Part shown: piece by piece, positions 16,031-25,309 of the stretch
Layout: every line of letters starts with the position of its first letter
How positions within the stretch are numbered: the first letter of the stretch is position 1
Source: Eisenbergiella porci
Lineage (GTDB): Bacteria; Bacillota; Clostridia; Lachnospirales; Lachnospiraceae
DNA: 64,000 bases
Direction: 5' to 3'
Assembly: GCF_009696275.1 (NCBI RefSeq)
Contig: NZ_VUMI01000004.1
Span: 124,001-188,000, forward strand
Notes under the pieces: generated by a model
The model's database searches: none
Seen by the model: only the letters and a program-made list of their open reading frames with translations
Told to the model about the DNA's origin: nothing
Made by a program: the position numbers and the translations under genes

Positions 16031-17947
16031 ATGAGCATGAGAGAAAAGTATCAGTCCCTGGCATTGGCAGATCTTAAGGAAATTGCCAAGTCAAGAGGAA
16101 TCAAGGGCACTTCCGGAATGAAGAAAGCGGACATTATTGAGGCAATGGTGGCCCTTGATGAGGAAGCGGAAGGAAGGCCCGGCACGCCGGTCAGGACGGA
16201 AGAAAAGGGAGACGCTGCAGACAAGGCTGCGGCTGCGCCGAAAAAGAGCCGGAGTGTGTCTGAAAAGCCTTTGGAAAAGACTGCCCCGGAGAAAAGGACG
16301 GCAGAGAAGCCTTCTGAAGTGAAATCGTCAGCGGAAAAAGAAGAAGAGGCAGCGCCTGCGGAAACGGAAGGACAGGCAAGGGTGCAGAATGTACAGCAGG
16401 CGGCACCTCAAGTGCAGAACGCAACCCAGGCACAGAGCGCGGCACAGCCCCAGGCGGTAACGCAGCCGCAGAGCGCCTCACAATCACAGCAGGCGAATCA
16501 GTCCCAGACTGCTTCCCAGAACAGACCGGCGGAGCGCGGGACGGACAGGAAACCGATGCGCCGGAATACGCAGAACGAGAATGGCAGCCGCAGGAACTAC
16601 GGAAACCAGGAGCAGCGGAGTACAAGAACCATTATTATGAATAATAACGACAATCGTCAGAATACCCCGGGATCACAGCAGGGTGAACGCACCTATAACG
16701 GAGAACGCAGCGTTCCCCAGAACAGAAGCTATAATACGGAACGCGCGGAAAGCAGCCAGCAGGATAATCCGATGCCGGTTCAGAATGTAAATGATGACGA
16801 CAAGTTCCCATCCGAGCTGGACAGCGGAGTTGCAGCGCATGGTATTCTGGAAGTAATGCCGGACGGCTACGGATTTATCCGCTGCGCCAATTATCTTCCC
16901 GGAGAAAACGATGTTTATGTGGCGCCCAGCCAGATTCGCAGATTTAATCTGAAGACGGGCGATATCGTAGAAGGCAATACAAGAATCAAAACCCAGAATG
17001 AAAAATTCAGCGCGCTTCTTTATGTGAAATCCATCAATGGATATTCTCCGGATGTGGCGGCGAGAAGATGTAATTTTGAAGATATGACGCCTATTTTCCC
17101 GGAGGAAAGAGTCCGCCTGGAGCTGTCACGCTCTTCAACGGCCATGAGGATCATGGATCTGATGAGTCCTGTGGGAAAAGGGCAGAGAGGTATGATCGTA
17201 TCTCCGCCTAAAGCTGGTAAGACAACGCTGCTCAAGCAGGTTGCGCAGTCCGTAAAAGTAAATAATCCGGACATGCACCTGATCATCCTTCTGATTGATG
17301 AACGGCCTGAGGAAGTTACGGATTTCAGGGAAGCAATTGAAGGACCGAATGTGGAGGTTATTTATTCCACCTTTGATGAGCTGCCTGAGCATCATAAAAG
17401 AGTCTCCGAAATGGTAATCGAACGGGCGAAACGTCTGGTAGAGCATAAGAAAGATGTCATGATCCTTCTGGACAGCATCACCCGTCTGACCAGAGCCTAT
17501 AACCTTGTAATCCCGCCCAGTGGAAGAACTCTTTCCGGCGGTCTTGATCCGGCAGCCCTGCATATGCCGAAACGGTTCTTCGGCGCGGCCAGGAACATGC
17601 GCGGGGGCGGAAGCCTGACCATACTGGCTACGGCGCTTGTGGATACCGGAAGTAAAATGGACGACGTTATTTATGAGGAATTCAAGGGAACCGGCAATAT
17701 GGAAATCGTGCTGGACAGAAAGCTTTCCGAAAGAAGAGTATTTCCTGCCATCGATATTCCCAAATCAGGCACCAGAAGAGAAGATCTGCTGCTTACCCCG
17801 GAAGAACTGGAAGCCATCGGTATTCTGCGTAAAGCGCTTAACAGCCTGAAGCCGGAAGAAGCTGTGGATAAGATTCTTGATATGTTCGCACGTACAAGAA
17901 ATAATACCGATTTTGTAAATCTTGTGAAAAAAATGAAGTTTATCTGA
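16031..17947 (+). CDS. rho: transcription termination factor Rho with large disordered Q/N-rich insertion
   Basis: Rho is the hexameric RNA-dependent helicase that ends transcription. Residues 1-42 form the SAP-like Rho N-terminal domain. Residues about 45-265 are an insertion of low complexity: first charged (E, K, A, P), then rich in Q, N, S, A (about 118-165), then R/N/Q-rich. The cold-shock RNA-binding domain follows ([16 protein letters not shown], from about 272), and the ATPase with P-loop SPPKAGKTT near 392, [11 protein letters not shown] and the R-loop/Q-loop region GGGSLTI. At 638 aa it is some 200 residues longer than E. coli Rho. GGAGG lies just before ATG 16031. The insertion varies between species and may drive phase separation or autoregulation. 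Confidence 0.95.
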   Translation: MSMREKYQSLALADLKEIAKSRGIKGTSGMKKADIIEAMVALDEEAEGRPGTPVRTEEKGDAADKAAAAPKKSRSVSEKPLEKTAPEKRTAEKPSEVKSSAEKEEEAAPAETEGQARVQNVQQAAPQVQNATQAQSAAQPQAVTQPQSASQSQQANQSQTASQNRPAERGTDRKPMRRNTQNENGSRRNYGNQEQRSTRTIIMNNNDNRQNTPGSQQGERTYNGERSVPQNRSYNTERAESSQQDNPMPVQNVNDDDKFPSELDSGVAAHGILEVMPDGYGFIRCANYLPGENDVYVAPSQIRRFNLKTGDIVEGNTRIKTQNEKFSALLYVKSINGYSPDVAARRCNFEDMTPIFPEERVRLELSRSSTAMRIMDLMSPVGKGQRGMIVSPPKAGKTTLLKQVAQSVKVNNPDMHLIILLIDERPEEVTDFREAIEGPNVEVIYSTFDELPEHHKRVSEMVIERAKRLVEHKKDVMILLDSITRLTRAYNLVIPPSGRTLSGGLDPAALHMPKRFFGAARNMRGGGSLTILATALVDTGSKMDDVIYEEFKGTGNMEIVLDRKLSERRVFPAIDIPKSGTRREDLLLTPEELEAIGILRKALNSLKPEEAVDKILDMFARTRNNTDFVNLVKKMKFI

Positions 17948-18010
17948 TATCCGGAATTACTGTCGGGCAGAAATATTGCTGTTTTTTTGCTGCTTTTTGC
18001 TTATTTTTAC

Positions 18011-18039
18011 TTGCATTGACAGAAAAGCTATGCTACAAT
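18011..18039 (+). promoter_or_regulatory. extended -10 promoter of rpmE
   Basis: TTGCAT (18011-18016), 17 bp, TACAAT (18034-18039) preceded by TGC, giving an extended -10. A TTGACA at 18016 lies in the spacer, only 12 bp from the -10, and is probably not the -35. Confidence 0.55.
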
Positions 18040-18141
18040 TAAAAAGCTGTTTACAGGTTAATCTGTATCCGGCGGCCGAAAGGCAAGTGGATGAGAACGA
18101 AATAACAATAAGGGAACACAATAAATAGAAGAGGTGAAATC

Positions 18142-18348
18142 ATGAAAGAAGGAATCCATCCTGGATATTACCAGGCAACAGTAACCTGCAACTGCGGAAA
18201 CACATTCGTAACAGGTTCTACCAAACCGGAACTTCACGTGGAAGTATGCTCCAAGTGCCATTCATTCTACACAGGCCAGCAGAAGGCTGCTCAGGCTCGT
18301 GGACGTATTGACAAGTTCAACAGAAAGTACGGCGTGGAAAACAAATAA
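18142..18348 (+). CDS. rpmE: 50S ribosomal protein L31 (zinc-binding form)
   Basis: This 68-aa protein starts [19 protein letters not shown] and carries four cysteines (C16, C18, C36, C39) in the CxC...CxxC arrangement of zinc-containing L31. It bridges the two subunits of the ribosome. GAGGTG precedes the ATG. Because the zinc ligands are intact, this is the C+ paralogue used when zinc is plentiful. It has its own promoter and terminator, typical for the rho-rpmE neighbourhood. Confidence 0.97.
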   Translation: MKEGIHPGYYQATVTCNCGNTFVTGSTKPELHVEVCSKCHSFYTGQQKAAQARGRIDKFNRKYGVENK

Positions 18349-18360
18349 GAGCTGCGAAAA

Positions 18361-18395
18361 AAGGTTGAGGTTATTTAATCTCAACCTTCTTTTTC
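18361..18395 (+). terminator. terminator of rpmE
   Basis: AAGGTTGAG pairs with CTCAACCTT across a 10-nt loop and is followed by CTTTTT. Confidence 0.85.
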
Positions 18396-18408
18396 ATATA
18401 TATACCGC

Positions 18409-18436
18409 GTAACTGTTCAGTATCCCTCACAGTTAC
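18409..18436. repeat. copy of dispersed imperfect palindrome
   Basis: GTAACTGTTCAG, TATCC, CTCACAGTTAC. This is the clearest copy of the family also found at 6958, 29830 (reverse) and 48838 (reverse). Confidence 0.65.
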
Positions 18437-18480
18437 TGTCCCGCACCAAATCCAACACAACCCGTAAGGGAGGAATTAAT

Positions 18481-19548
18481 ATGAGTAAAAAGAACTGCGG
18501 ACACTATTCCGGCATCGGCGGCCAGGCCGTTCTGGAAGGCGTCATGATGAAAAATAAAGATGAATACGCCGTAGCAGTCAGAAAGCCGGACGGAAACATC
18601 GAAGTCAAGAAAGAAAAATATGCCGGAGCCCTGGCCGGCAGCAAGCTTACAAAGCTGCCGTTTGTCAGAGGGGTTTTTAATTTTATAGATTCCCTTGTGC
18701 TGGGAATGCAGACTCTGACCTATTCCGCCAGCTTTTACGAAGATGATGAAGCGGAAGAGACCAAAACGGACAAGCTGCTGAACAAAGTAACCAAAGGAAA
18801 TGCGGAAAAGGTATTCATGGGATTTACGGTAGCCTTCTCCATTGTTCTGGCGGTGGCGATTTTTATCGCACTTCCCTATGGAATCAGCCTGTTGTTTCAT
18901 TCCTATGTCAGGAATGCTTCTCTTCTCGCCATTCTGGAAGGCGTGGTGCGTCTTGCCATTTTCCTGGCATATGTGGCCATTATCGCTTCCATGAAGGATA
19001 TCAGAAGGGTTTACCAGTACCATGGTGCGGAGCACAAATGCATTAACTGCCTGGAAAAGGGGCGTCCTCTTACCGTCAAGGATGCAATGAGAAGCTCCAG
19101 GCTCCATAAAAGGTGCGGAACAAGTTTTCTTTTGTTTGTCATGCTGATAAGCATTATCCTTTTCATGTTCATCCGGGTGGAGAACCCTGCGCTCAGGCTT
19201 GTGGTCAGGATTCTTCTGATTCCTGTAATTGCCGGGATTTCCTATGAAGTAATCCGCCTTGCGGGAAGAAATGACAATGTAATCATCAATCTGATTTCAA
19301 AACCCGGAATGTGGCTTCAGAAACTGACCACCAGAGAACCGGATGAAAGTATGATTGAAGTGGCGATTGCCTCTGTAAATGCGGTTTTTGACTGGAAGGC
19401 ATATCTGAAGGAGGAATTCGGGTATGAAGTGGATGAGTCATGGCTGATGGAGGATGATCAGCCGGAGGATTTCGATGAGGATGAGGACGGGGCGGGTGAC
19501 GCTTCTGATGGGAAAGAAACCAAAACCGGGGAGCCGGCGCTGCAATGA
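18481..19548 (+). CDS. DUF1385 (YqhQ-like) integral membrane protein
   Basis: A 355-aa protein opening with the DUF1385 signature GIGGQAVLEGVMMK (residues 11-24), followed by a soluble segment and about four membrane helices (around 105-130, 137-160, 215-235, 238-258). A conserved YHGAEHKCINCLE block near 180 with His and Cys residues could bind metal. The tail is very acidic (D/E). The biochemical role of the family is unknown. It is translationally coupled to prmC by an ATGA overlap, and the rpmE-DUF1385-prmC-prfA order recurs in Clostridia, suggesting a link to translation. Confidence 0.92.
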   Translation: MSKKNCGHYSGIGGQAVLEGVMMKNKDEYAVAVRKPDGNIEVKKEKYAGALAGSKLTKLPFVRGVFNFIDSLVLGMQTLTYSASFYEDDEAEETKTDKLLNKVTKGNAEKVFMGFTVAFSIVLAVAIFIALPYGISLLFHSYVRNASLLAILEGVVRLAIFLAYVAIIASMKDIRRVYQYHGAEHKCINCLEKGRPLTVKDAMRSSRLHKRCGTSFLLFVMLISIILFMFIRVENPALRLVVRILLIPVIAGISYEVIRLAGRNDNVIINLISKPGMWLQKLTTREPDESMIEVAIASVNAVFDWKAYLKEEFGYEVDESWLMEDDQPEDFDEDEDGAGDASDGKETKTGEPALQ

Positions 19549-20396
19549 ACTACAGAGAATGCTATGAATGGGGCCGGCAGAGCCTGAAGGCGGCCGGAAT
19601 TGAAGAAGCTGATCTGGATGCCAGACTGCTCCTGGAAACAATATGCCATACGGACAGGAATACGCTGCTGGTTCACGGGGACAGACAGGTGTCCCATGAA
19701 GAGGAGAGCGCTTATAACGACTGGATATCCAGTCGCGCCCGGCACATCCCTCTCCAGTACATTACCGGCGAACAGGAATTTATGGGGCTTACCTTTCTGG
19801 TAAACGAGCATGTGCTCATTCCCAGACAGGACACGGAAATCCTGGTAGAAGAAGTATTACGGCAGCTGACGGACGGCAGCAGGATACTTGACATGTGTAC
19901 CGGATCAGGCTGTATTTTACTGAGCCTGCTCCATTATTCCAATGACTGCCAGGGGACCGGGGCCGATATTTCCAAGGAAGCGCTTGCGGTTGCCCGGGAA
20001 AATGCGGACCAGCTGGGAATACAGGCCCGGTTTGTGGAAGGGAATCTTTTTGAAAATATTGATGGAAAATATGATTTTATCGTATCCAATCCGCCTTACA
20101 TTCCAACTGCCGTCATTGATGGACTGATGGAAGAGGTCAGGCTGCATGAACCGTTGACGGCACTGGACGGAAAAGAAGACGGACTTATTTTTTACAGAAG
20201 GATACTTGAGGACGGTACTGAGCATCTGATGCGGGGCGGCGGTCTTTATTTTGAAATCGGCTTTGATCAGGGAGCTGCCGTAAAAAAAATGATGGAAGAG
20301 GCCGGGTTTCATGAGGTACAGGTGACAAAGGATTTTGCCGGACTGGACCGGGTGGTATCCGGATTTTGGTATGGGACGGACACCCTGCCACAGTAA
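19545..20396 (+). CDS. prmC: release factor glutamine methyltransferase PrmC
   Basis: PrmC methylates the Gln of the GGQ motif in release factors RF1 and RF2 using S-adenosylmethionine. The 283-aa protein has the N-terminal helical substrate-binding domain (1-85), the SAM-binding LDMCTGSGCILLSL near residue 112 and the catalytic NPPY near 182. Its ATG overlaps the DUF1385 stop, and its substrate gene prfA follows directly, a classic pairing. Confidence 0.96.
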   Translation: MNYRECYEWGRQSLKAAGIEEADLDARLLLETICHTDRNTLLVHGDRQVSHEEESAYNDWISSRARHIPLQYITGEQEFMGLTFLVNEHVLIPRQDTEILVEEVLRQLTDGSRILDMCTGSGCILLSLLHYSNDCQGTGADISKEALAVARENADQLGIQARFVEGNLFENIDGKYDFIVSNPPYIPTAVIDGLMEEVRLHEPLTALDGKEDGLIFYRRILEDGTEHLMRGGGLYFEIGFDQGAAVKKMMEEAGFHEVQVTKDFAGLDRVVSGFWYGTDTLPQ

Positions 20397-20453
20397 ATGT
20401 ATAAGAAAAGCCGCCCGATATGCGGCTGTTTATCAGGAAGGAATGGTATAAAA

Positions 20454-21527
20454 ATGTTTGACAGGCTGGAAGACCTGCTTCAGCGATATGAGGAAATCAT
20501 GAACGAACTGAATGAGCCTACCGTAACGGCCAACCAGGACCGGTTCAGGGCTTTGATGAAGGAACAAAGTGATTTGACTCCTATTGTGGAAAGCTACAGA
20601 GAATATAAGAAAGCAAAACAGGATGCGGAGGACAGCCTCTTTATGCTGGAATCCGAATCCGATGAAGAAATGCGCGAACTGCTCAAAGAAGAACACAGCG
20701 AAGCAAAAAAACGCATACAGGAGCTGGAACAGGAACTGAAGATCCTTCTGCTCCCCAAAGACCCCAATGATGATAAAAACGTTATTGTAGAAATCCGCGC
20801 CGGCGCCGGCGGAGATGAGGCAGCGCTTTTTGCCGCCGAAATGTACCGCCTTTACGTAAAATACGCGGAACGGAACCGTTGGAAGGTGGAAACCGTAGGC
20901 GTTGACGAAATCGGAATCGGCGGCATGAAGGAAGTCAGCTTCATGATCAACGGAAAAGGAGCCTACTCCAAACTCAAATACGAAAGCGGCGTACACCGCG
21001 TACAACGCGTCCCGGAAACCGAATCCGGCGGCCGCATCCACACCTCCACCATAACCGTGGCTGTAATGCCCGAAGTAGAAGATGTGGACGTTGTCATTGA
21101 CGATAAAGACATACGAATCGACGTAATGCGCGCCTCCGGAAACGGCGGCCAGTGCGTCAACACCACAGACTCCGCCGTACGACTGACCCACTACCCCACA
21201 GGAATCGTTGTATACAGCCAGACAGAGAAATCACAGCTTCAGAACAAAGCAAAAGCATTCGCACTGCTCCGTGCCAAGCTGTATGACATTGAACAGCAGA
21301 AAGCACACGATGCAGAAGCGGAACTGAGAAGGAGCCAGATTGGTACGGGGGACAGATCAGAAAAAATAAGGACCTATAACTTCCCCCAGGGAAGGGTTAC
21401 GGACCATAGAATAAAGCTGACGCTTTATAAGATTGATGATATTATGAATGGGGATATTGATGAATTGTTGGATAGTTTGATCGCAGCCGACCAGGCGGCG
21501 AAGCTCCTGAAGATGAACACCCAATAA
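20454..21527 (+). CDS. prfA: peptide chain release factor 1
   Basis: RF1 reads UAA and UAG stop codons and triggers peptide release. The 357-aa protein has the long N-terminal coiled coil (1-95), the RAGAGGDEA segment, the PxT-type codon recognition loop ([14 protein letters not shown]) and the catalytic GGQ in GNGGQCVN near residue 230. I start at ATG 20454 ([10 protein letters not shown]), 9 bp after an AGGAAGGA site, not at the ATG directly after prmC. From about 20750 to 21250 codons end unusually often in C compared with neighbours, a local codon-use shift. Confidence 0.96.
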   Translation: MFDRLEDLLQRYEEIMNELNEPTVTANQDRFRALMKEQSDLTPIVESYREYKKAKQDAEDSLFMLESESDEEMRELLKEEHSEAKKRIQELEQELKILLLPKDPNDDKNVIVEIRAGAGGDEAALFAAEMYRLYVKYAERNRWKVETVGVDEIGIGGMKEVSFMINGKGAYSKLKYESGVHRVQRVPETESGGRIHTSTITVAVMPEVEDVDVVIDDKDIRIDVMRASGNGGQCVNTTDSAVRLTHYPTGIVVYSQTEKSQLQNKAKAFALLRAKLYDIEQQKAHDAEAELRRSQIGTGDRSEKIRTYNFPQGRVTDHRIKLTLYKIDDIMNGDIDELLDSLIAADQAAKLLKMNTQ

Positions 21528-21558
21528 CCCTCACATCCCCGATACCCAGCCAGACGCC

Positions 21559-21619
21559 GTAAAAAGCCATAAGGCCCCGCTGCCTGCTTGCAGAGCAACG
21601 GGGCCTTATGGCTTTTTAC
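21559..21619. terminator. long-stem bidirectional terminator after prfA
   Basis: A perfect 21-bp inverted repeat (21559-21579 with 21599-21619), GTAAAAAGCC...GGCTTTTTAC, with a 19-nt loop. It is unusually long for a terminator. Confidence 0.8.
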
Positions 21620-21776
21620 AAAGCTTCGCGCAGCGAAGCGCGAGAAAGCCCGCAGGGATTACTCGCAGGCGTCAGGCGTCCTCCTTCCATCACCCTTCCC
21701 CTTCGCCATCTGTCCGCCCATACAGGGGTGAGAGTGCGCAGCATTCTCACCCCTGCCCAACATTACAAACCAACTA

Positions 21777-21824
21777 TTTACAAACTATAGATTTTACAAA
21801 CTATAGATTTTACAAACTATAGAT
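21777..21824 (+). repeat. three perfect 16-bp direct repeats (iterons) upstream of a promoter
   Basis: TTTACAAACTATAGAT is repeated three times without interruption and abuts the -35 box at 21825. Confidence 0.85.
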
Positions 21825-21853
21825 TTGACAGAATTGCCATGAAATCGTAGAAT
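21825..21853 (+). promoter_or_regulatory. strong promoter of the deoxyribosyltransferase-like gene
   Basis: TTGACA (21825-21830), 17 bp, TAGAAT (21848-21853). The -35 directly follows the third iteron, so a factor bound to the repeats could activate or block it. Confidence 0.7.
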
Positions 21854-21926
21854 AAAACAAATGGAAAAGAGTTAACCCATATCAGACAAACAAGACGGCC
21901 CCAGGACTGATTGAATTGGAGAAAAA

Positions 21927-22322
21927 ATGAAATTTTACATAGCTTCAAGCCTTAAAAATTATAAACAAGTGCGTGACCTTTCATGCTTGCTGAAAAGTGC
22001 CGGTTGGGAACATACCTATGACTGGACATTACATTGCCCGGCGAAAGAAACAGACGCGGAAACGCTAAGGACCATTGGTGAAAAGGAATATGAAGCGATA
22101 AAGCAGTCTGATGTTGTCATAATATTAACTCCGGAGGGGAGAGGAACTCATACGGAATTCGGTATAGCGATTGCACTAAATAAAAAAGTTTATTTATGCC
22201 ACCATGATGATACATATTTTAAATGCGATGATAATACATCAACGTTTTATTGGCTTACACAAGTAGTCCAGCTTATCGGAAATACAGAAGATATTGCGAG
22301 TAAACTGCTAAAATCATACTAA
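21927..22322 (+). CDS. nucleoside 2-deoxyribosyltransferase-like protein
   Basis: A 131-aa protein beginning MKFYIASSLKNYKQVRDL with the segment GWEHTYDWT and a central IKQSDVVIILTPEGRGTHTEFGIAIAL, the fold pattern of the nucleoside 2-deoxyribosyltransferase/DNPH1 superfamily, in which a Glu in the last helix motif (TEFG) acts as nucleophile and the Asp of SDVV helps bind the sugar. Such enzymes cleave or exchange the base of deoxynucleosides or their monophosphates. GGAG precedes the ATG. Expression comes from the iteron-flanked promoter. First gene of the accessory array. Confidence 0.75.
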   Translation: MKFYIASSLKNYKQVRDLSCLLKSAGWEHTYDWTLHCPAKETDAETLRTIGEKEYEAIKQSDVVIILTPEGRGTHTEFGIAIALNKKVYLCHHDDTYFKCDDNTSTFYWLTQVVQLIGNTEDIASKLLKSY

Positions 22323-22391
22323 ACAATAATCTCATACATAATAACACCATAAAACCATCTTCAATAAGACACCACTGAAAGGCTCCCGATT

Positions 22392-22910
22392 ATGCAACAG
22401 TACATCCTGCAAACACCCAGACTCATCCTCAGGCCGCTCACAGCCGCAGATGCGGAAGAAGTTTTTATCTGGTGCTCGGACCCGCTGGTAAACCGTTTCA
22501 TGCCTTACGCCCTTTACACGAAAACAGAAGACGTACGCAGATGGCTGGAAACCGTGGAAAAAAACGAAAAACAATACGAATTTGGCTTTGTGTGCAAAGA
22601 AAATAGCCGGTTAATCGGCAGCGGCGGCATAGGCCCGGCGGAAGACAATACACAGTGGGAAATTGGCTACAACCTCCGTTCTGACTGCTGGAACCAAGGC
22701 TATGCCACGGAGGCGGCAAAAGCTATGATTGACTTTGCATACCAAGAATTTGATATACATGACTTCAGCGCAAATCATGCGGTGGCAAACCCGGCGTCAG
22801 GAAGAGTCATGGAAAAATGCGGTATGTATTTTGACCATTATGGAAAATACAGCTGTTTTGACGGGAGTGAAACCTTCCCGGCAAAATTTTATAAACTCCA
22901 TCTTGATTGA
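22392..22910 (+). CDS. GNAT N-acetyltransferase (RimJ/RimL type)
   Basis: A 172-aa acetyl-CoA-dependent acetyltransferase with the N-terminal TPRLILRPLTAADAEE typical of the RimJ/RimL branch, the EIGYNLRSDCWNQGYATEA acetyl-CoA loop (about 92-110) and ASGRVMEKCGM near 135. Members acetylate protein N-termini or small molecules; the target is unknown. GAAAGG-type site before the ATG. The first third uses C-ending codons more than neighbours, as in prfA upstream. Confidence 0.88.
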   Translation: MQQYILQTPRLILRPLTAADAEEVFIWCSDPLVNRFMPYALYTKTEDVRRWLETVEKNEKQYEFGFVCKENSRLIGSGGIGPAEDNTQWEIGYNLRSDCWNQGYATEAAKAMIDFAYQEFDIHDFSANHAVANPASGRVMEKCGMYFDHYGKYSCFDGSETFPAKFYKLHLD

Positions 22911-23240
22911 CTTTTTGATCGATTCAGCCGGCCCGGGACTATCCCGAAAAGCCATCGTATCTGCGTTTTCAATCCACATGCAGTTATGGAGCTTTCTGGG
23001 ATATTCCCGGTTTTTTCATTCCCTCATTTCAAAGAGTTTGAATAGTTATGAAACATTAAAGATATCTACTGCAGAAATTAAGAATTCTATACTAAAATAT
23101 AAAATAAAGCTCAACTCCACACAGTTACAAAAAACAAATAACAATTTTCCATATATTTCATCCGACTAAAAAGGAGTTTGCTATGGATAAAAAATTAGCT
23201 GTTGTTGTGTAAATTAAATGGGTTATAAACACTGCGAATA
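22911..23240. other. 330-bp stretch without a convincing gene; orphan start signal
   Basis: An AAAGGAG site followed by ATG at 23183 gives only nine codons (MDKKLAVVV, stop). Since the kinase-like frame that follows has no ribosome binding site, this may be the original start of that gene separated by a small deletion or frameshift. No terminator, RNA or repeat is evident in the rest. Confidence 0.45.
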
Positions 23241-24170
23241 TTGCCGGGAATTACCCAACAAATTGAACTTGATGGAATTACCTTCCGATTGAAAACTTGG
23301 TGTGATTTTAGCTGGCTGAGGTCTTATGGAACAGCCTTCAGGGTGATTGACGCAACAGGATCGGGATGCCTTTGTATAGTTATGCAGAAAGGGAGTCAGA
23401 GATATTTCCTGAAAATAGCAGGTGCGGATACTATTTATGCAGAAGTTCCACCAGATGAATCCATAAGAGTTTTAAAGAATGCGGCAGACTTATACCAGGA
23501 GCTTGCACATCCAAATCTTATACACCTCATAGAATATTTTCCACATGAGAATTTATATGTGGCAGTATTTGATTGGGTGGAAGGGGAATGCCTCTTTGAT
23601 TTCTGGAATTTTGAGAAATATACACAGAATAAGCAGCTGATAAGGCCCAGCGACAGGTTCCATACACTTTCAGCCAGAAAGAAGCTGCAGTGCGCTGAGG
23701 TTCTGTTCTCCTATCTTGAAAAAACTGCCGAAAAAGGTTATGTTGCCGTTGATTTCTATGACGGCAGTATTATGTATGACTTTAATACTGATCAAACAAT
23801 GATATGCGATATCGATTTTTTTAGAAAAATGCCGGCCTATAACAATATGGGAGAAAAACTTTTTGGAACAAAAAGGCTCAAGTCACCGGAGGAATATATT
23901 TTAGGAGCAAAGCTTGATGAAAAAACCAATGTATTTACGCTGGGAGCTTTGCTATTTGATTTCTTTGGTGAATTCAGCAGCTCAGACATTGCGGAGCGAT
24001 ACATGAAAAATGCTTTTTCCCCTTGTGACCGTGAAAAATGGGAATTGAATACTGCATGCTATGAAGCGGCAGGAAAAGCAGTCAGCGCCGAGAGAAACAG
24101 CAGATATAGAACTATCCGGGAATTTCATTTGGTATGGGAAAAGGCTGTGAATTCTGATACAGATATTTAA
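23241..24170 (+). CDS. serine/threonine kinase-like protein with damaged or unusual start
   Basis: A 309-aa protein with a eukaryotic-like kinase pattern: GSGCLCIV glycine-loop region, a Lys in YFLKIAG (about 56), LAHPNLIHLIEYF (helix C/strand 4 region), a catalytic loop VAVDFYDGSIMYD near 172 and the DID metal motif near 194 in place of DFG. Similar proteins in Bacillota are annotated as protein kinases but substrates are unknown. The frame starts at TTG 23241 with no Shine-Dalgarno sequence and a stop at 23226, so the true N-terminus is uncertain and the gene may be inactive. Confidence 0.65.
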   Translation: MPGITQQIELDGITFRLKTWCDFSWLRSYGTAFRVIDATGSGCLCIVMQKGSQRYFLKIAGADTIYAEVPPDESIRVLKNAADLYQELAHPNLIHLIEYFPHENLYVAVFDWVEGECLFDFWNFEKYTQNKQLIRPSDRFHTLSARKKLQCAEVLFSYLEKTAEKGYVAVDFYDGSIMYDFNTDQTMICDIDFFRKMPAYNNMGEKLFGTKRLKSPEEYILGAKLDEKTNVFTLGALLFDFFGEFSSSDIAERYMKNAFSPCDREKWELNTACYEAAGKAVSAERNSRYRTIREFHLVWEKAVNSDTDI

Positions 24171-24410
24171 GCATTGGAATCCGGCCAGGATAAATTTCTA
24201 TGAAGAAAAACCATTTATTCTTTATCCTGATGCTCATTTTACAGATGCTGTTACAGTGATGTTATTATTTCTGCAAAGTTCTGAAAGAGAAACGCTTTTT
24301 TGGCATAGAAGTTTACTATAGACGAGATTTTCACTGATAAACATCGTCAGATGCTTATTTTTTTATAGAAAACGGGGACAATAACAGCAGAAAAAAGTCA
24401 GGAGGTCTCC
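24171..24410. other. 240-bp intergenic stretch, no gene supported
   Basis: Contains an open frame without a start codon and a 19-codon hydrophobic peptide frame at 24200 without a ribosome binding site. Neither is convincing. Confidence 0.4.
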
Positions 24411-24587
24411 ATGAAAAAAGCAAAGGACGATAAACGTATTTCAACCATACCGGACGGCGTTTATGAGGCAGGCGTGGTGGGGCATGGCCCAAGCCATGAT
24501 AAAAACAGCCATGAAAATACGCCTTCAACAGATGCCCAGGGAAACGGGTATCCCATGTATGAAGCAAAAAACAGGACAGGCAGATAA
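24411..24587 (+). CDS. 58-aa uncharacterised hydrophilic protein
   Basis: ATG 24411 follows AGGAGGTCTCC, a very good ribosome binding site. The product begins MKKAKDDKRISTIPDGVYEA, continues with GVVGHGPSHDKNSHENTPS and ends ARNRTGR-like. It is rich in H, N, G, K and D, has no helix-forming core and looks like a small, possibly disordered conserved protein. I do not recognise a family. The strong initiation site is the main evidence that it is real. Confidence 0.6.
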   Translation: MKKAKDDKRISTIPDGVYEAGVVGHGPSHDKNSHENTPSTDAQGNGYPMYEAKNRTGR

Positions 24588-24840
24588 CTGGCCTGTTCTC
24601 TACATAAATTCTATTTCACCCCTTAATATAAGAAAAACTTCATAGTATTGCCAGGAAATATTTGATATACTGAATAAATAGCGGATACTGTTCTGTTACG
24701 CACTTTTTTCTGAGTATTCTGAAATCTTTGTGCAACAGACATCAATGCGGCATCATACCGCGGAGAATTTTTTTACGGACAGCTGCAGTAAGGACAGAAA
24801 AAGGATGAACTGCGATATATGGCAAGATAATGGAGGAAGC

Positions 24841-25257
24841 ATGAAATTTAAAGGAAAAGTAGCCGCCTGGTTCTGGCTGATTATCATTGCGGTAAATGCG
24901 GTATGTATATACGAACTGCTTTTTGCCCCTGATAATGTACCCATATTATTATTTTCGCTGGCTCTGTGCGATATTATTTTTATACCAATCGTTGTGCGCA
25001 ACTATGTGGTAATCGAGGAAGAAAACCTGAAGCTGTTTTTCGGTTTTGGAAAGGATTCCATGCGGATTGCTGACATTGTGGAAATCAAAGGTTCCTATTG
25101 CCCGATTTCTTCCAGTGCCGCTTCTTTGGATCGTCTTTTTATCAAGGGGAAAAGACAGGAAATGGTGATAGCGGTGAGGGATAAAGCGGCGTTGGTAGCT
25201 GAATTGAAAATGAGGAATCCCGCGATACGGGTGTGCAGTGTACCGGGAGTACAGTAA
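24841..25257 (+). CDS. two-helix membrane protein with PH-like domain
   Basis: A 138-aa protein with two membrane helices (about 8-27 and 30-52) followed by a beta-rich segment (YVVIEEENLKLFFGFGKDSMRIADIVEIKG) typical of bacterial PH-like domains of the YdbS/YdbT type. Function of such proteins is unknown; some act in envelope stress or export. ATG 24841 follows ATGGAGGAAGC; the frame that opens at 24730 is unlikely to be used. Confidence 0.7.
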   Translation: MKFKGKVAAWFWLIIIAVNAVCIYELLFAPDNVPILLFSLALCDIIFIPIVVRNYVVIEEENLKLFFGFGKDSMRIADIVEIKGSYCPISSSAASLDRLFIKGKRQEMVIAVRDKAALVAELKMRNPAIRVCSVPGVQ

Positions 25258-25309
25258 TGAACGGCCTTTTCTATTCTGAGGCTGAAAATTGAGAGCAGGG
25301 GATACATAT

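Noticed and set aside
18016-18039. TTGACA/TACAAT as rpmE promoter
   Set aside because: Only 12 bp apart; TTGCAT with an extended -10 fits better.
21608-21790. 60-codon frame after the prfA terminator
   Set aside because: Starts inside the terminator stem and runs into the iterons; not protein-like.
22729-23169. 146-codon frame overlapping the GNAT gene
   Set aside because: Out of frame with the acetyltransferase, no ribosome binding site, low-complexity end.
24179-24325. Open frame reading HWNPARINFYEEKPFILYPD
   Set aside because: No start codon or ribosome binding site and of a length expected by chance; could be a remnant but cannot be supported.
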